Assembly: GCA_015663165.1 (NCBI GenBank)
Contig: DQSS01000313.1
Span: forward strand, 1 to 35,287
Direction of reading: 5' to 3'
Length of the DNA: 35,287 nt
DNA from: Arcobacter sp.
GTDB taxonomy: Bacteria > Campylobacterota > Campylobacteria > Campylobacterales > Arcobacteraceae
The notes beneath the pieces are model-generated. The model was not told the DNA's origin. It was given only the letters and a program-made list of their open reading frames with translations, and did not search any database. Positions 34,052 to 35,287 of this stretch are shown piece after piece. Made by a program: the position numbers and the translations under genes. How positions within the stretch are numbered: the stretch's first letter is position 1; each line of letters begins with the position of its first letter.

Positions 34052-34545
34052 TGGAAAATCTTAAAAAAGCATATTTCGCTGCTGGTTGTTTTTGGGGTGT
34101 GGAATATTACTTTGCAAAAGTTAATGGTGTAAAAAGAGCAATTAGTGGCTATATGGGTGGAGGTATGCCTAACCCTGGATATAGAGATATTTGTACTGGT
34201 ACTACTGGTCATCTTGAAGTTGTAGAAGTACATTATGATCCTAGTGTTGTAGAGTTTAGTGAACTTGCAATGTTATTTTTTGAAATCCATGACTTTACTC
34301 AAACAAATGGTCAAGGTCCTGATATAGGTAGTCAATATTTATCAGCAGTATTTTACAATGATAAAGAAGAAAAAGAGATGATGAAAGATATTATTAAAGA
34401 ACTTACACAAAAAGGTTACAGCGTAGCAACATCACTGATTTCTACTTTAAACACACCATTTTTTAGAGCTGAAGACTATCATCAAAATTATTATTTAACT
34501 ACTGGTAAAACTCCTTATTGTCATACTTACAAAAAGATATTTTAA
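34051..34545 (+). CDS. msrA: Peptide-methionine (S)-S-oxide reductase
   Basis: Repairs the S form of methionine sulfoxide. The 164 residues have catalytic C13 in AAGCFWGVEYYF, GYMGGG, the EVVEVHYDP segment, FFEIHDFTQTNGQGPDIGSQY, and EDYHQNYY near the end. A cysteine close to the C-terminus (PYCHTYKK) may be resolving. Cytoplasmic, no signal peptide. Separate msrB and msrA genes in one operon contrast with the fused MsrAB of some pathogens. Confidence 0.97.
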   Translation: MENLKKAYFAAGCFWGVEYYFAKVNGVKRAISGYMGGGMPNPGYRDICTGTTGHLEVVEVHYDPSVVEFSELAMLFFEIHDFTQTNGQGPDIGSQYLSAVFYNDKEEKEMMKDIIKELTQKGYSVATSLISTLNTPFFRAEDYHQNYYLTTGKTPYCHTYKKIF

Positions 34546-34559
34546 TCACTTTAAAACAT

Positions 34560-34584
34560 ATGATTTGGTATAATGCCAAATCAT
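34560..34584 (+). promoter_or_regulatory. Inverted repeat enclosing a -10 box at the pepD-like start
   Basis: ATGATTTGG - TATAATG - CCAAATCAT: perfect 9-bp arms around a seven-base centre holding TATAAT (34569-34574). The right arm runs into the ATG at 34583. With the preceding TGG, the box is an extended -10 (TGGTATAAT). The predicted start site falls on or beside the ATG, so the mRNA may be leaderless. The repeat could be an operator, an msrA terminator stem, or chance. Confidence 0.5.
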
Positions 34585-35287
34585 GATAATCAAACTATTT
34601 AAAGAAATCACAAAAATCCCACGATGCAGTGGAACTCATAAACCATTTATAACATATATACAAGAATTTTGCAAAAAATACTCTTATGTATGTTCTGTAG
34701 ATGAAGCAAATAATATTTTATGCTACAAAGAAAATAAAACACCCCTTGTATGTCTACAATCACATTACGATATAGTATGTCTAGAAGATAACAAAATACC
34801 ACAAATCATAGAAGAAAATGGAAGCTTAAAAGCCAAAGATTCAACACTTGGTGCAGATAATGGTATGGGTTGTGCATATATGCTTGCACTTATGATGAAA
34901 AATGAAGAATGTGAATATTTATTTACTTGTGATGAAGAGATAGGTTTAATAGGGGCAAACAATATAACACTTGATATCAAATCAACAAAAATGCTAAACC
35001 TAGATAGTGAAGAGATGGGAAATATCTGTATAGGTTGTGCAGGTGGAATTGATATCTTTGCAACTACCACAAAAAGTAAACTTATAGCAAATACACAAAA
35101 CAAAGATTTGTATGAAATAGAGATAAAAGAACTAGATGGCGGACATAGCGGTGTAGATATAAATAAAAATATTCCAAATGCAATCAAACTAATAATTCAA
35201 ACTATAAAAGAATGTGATGGAGATATCATAGATATAAATGCAGGGGAGAGAATAAACTCTATTCCTAAAAATGCAAAAGCAATCATA
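34583..35287 (+). CDS. pepD: PepD-like M20 aminoacyl-histidine dipeptidase (partial)
   Basis: Open to the end of the window for 235 codons and missing from the track because no stop is reached. The translation begins MIIKLFKEITKIPRCSGTH, the usual opening of the PepD/M20C family. Metal-site motifs follow: LQSHYDIVC (the family's H-x-D), TLGADNGMGCAYM, and LFTCDEEIGLIGA with the catalytic glutamates. DGGHSGVDINKNIPNA starts the lid domain. Such enzymes are cytoplasmic zinc dipeptidases (Xaa-His and broader). The C-terminal half lies outside. The antisense ORF at 34765 is its shadow. No ribosome site precedes the ATG. Confidence 0.85.
   Translation, partial: MIIKLFKEITKIPRCSGTHKPFITYIQEFCKKYSYVCSVDEANNILCYKENKTPLVCLQSHYDIVCLEDNKIPQIIEENGSLKAKDSTLGADNGMGCAYMLALMMKNEECEYLFTCDEEIGLIGANNITLDIKSTKMLNLDSEEMGNICIGCAGGIDIFATTTKSKLIANTQNKDLYEIEIKELDGGHSGVDINKNIPNAIKLIIQTIKECDGDIIDINAGERINSIPKNAKAII

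Noticed and set aside
34765-35187. 140-aa minus-strand ORF near the window end
   Set aside because: It lies antisense to the clearly coding PepD-like partial gene, which the track omits only because it has no stop in the window.
1-35287. CRISPR array, prophage, insertion sequence, tRNA or rRNA genes
   Set aside because: No spaced direct repeats, transposase or integrase motifs, terminal inverted repeats or tRNA-like cloverleaf sequences were noticed on reading both strands.

Overview
The window is a strongly AT-rich, gene-dense bacterial chromosome segment. It most resembles the Arcobacter group of the Campylobacterota (Epsilonproteobacteria). The pointers are an aminofutalosine-deaminase-type gene of the futalosine menaquinone route, a monomeric NADP-isocitrate dehydrogenase, a membrane-anchored MurF-like ligase followed by a HIT protein, a histidine kinase with the IAHQWRQPL H-box, and extended -10 promoters of the form TTTTGCTATAAT. 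The assignment rests on remembered gene content, not on a search. I see no phage, insertion sequence, CRISPR array, tRNA or rRNA. No gene-free stretch exceeds 300 bases.

Layout. Positions 1-5971: thrC (minus), then murB and a small pseudopilin-like gene (plus), rdgB and aroQ (minus), and an aminofutalosine deaminase homologue overlapping a short sppA (plus). Positions 6002-10813 (minus): a cheW plus single-domain receiver pair, ubiE/menG with xseA, an orphan ParA-like ATPase coupled to a tail-anchored coiled-coil protein, and a YmdB-type phosphoesterase. Positions 10810-14306 (minus): a DEAD-box helicase with an RGG tail, a membrane-anchored unknown, an HI0933-family flavoprotein, and a 56-residue membrane protein absent from the ORF track; this run continues into ymdB. 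Positions 14502-20621: a stand-alone DUF234-like gene (plus) meets a minus-strand operon of an AsmA/DUF3971-like protein, dnaB, an ExoX-like exonuclease and a type IV pilin-like gene that is frameshifted twice.

Positions 20605-27023 (plus): mltG, the monomeric NADP-IDH gene followed by two strong hairpins, then two tandem malate/lactate dehydrogenase paralogues and an RlmI-like methyltransferase. The first dehydrogenase has lost the acidic residue that normally selects NAD. Positions 27081-33602 (plus): an apparent long operon of a TonB-dependent receptor, a small periplasmic protein, a histidine kinase, a MurF-like ligase, a HIT protein and a YgjP-type metallopeptidase. Positions 33692-35287 (plus): msrB-msrA and the start of a PepD-like M20 dipeptidase that runs off the end.

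Most of the content is housekeeping: cell wall (murB, murF, mltG), menaquinone (mqnF-like, ubiE), central carbon and redox (icd, two mdh genes), replication and repair (dnaB, xseA, exonuclease, rdgB) and oxidative-damage repair (msrA/B). The items most worth a second look are the doubly frameshifted pilin gene, the tandem MDH pair with a predicted cofactor split, the ParA-like/tail-anchored pair, and the receptor-periplasmic protein-kinase operon.
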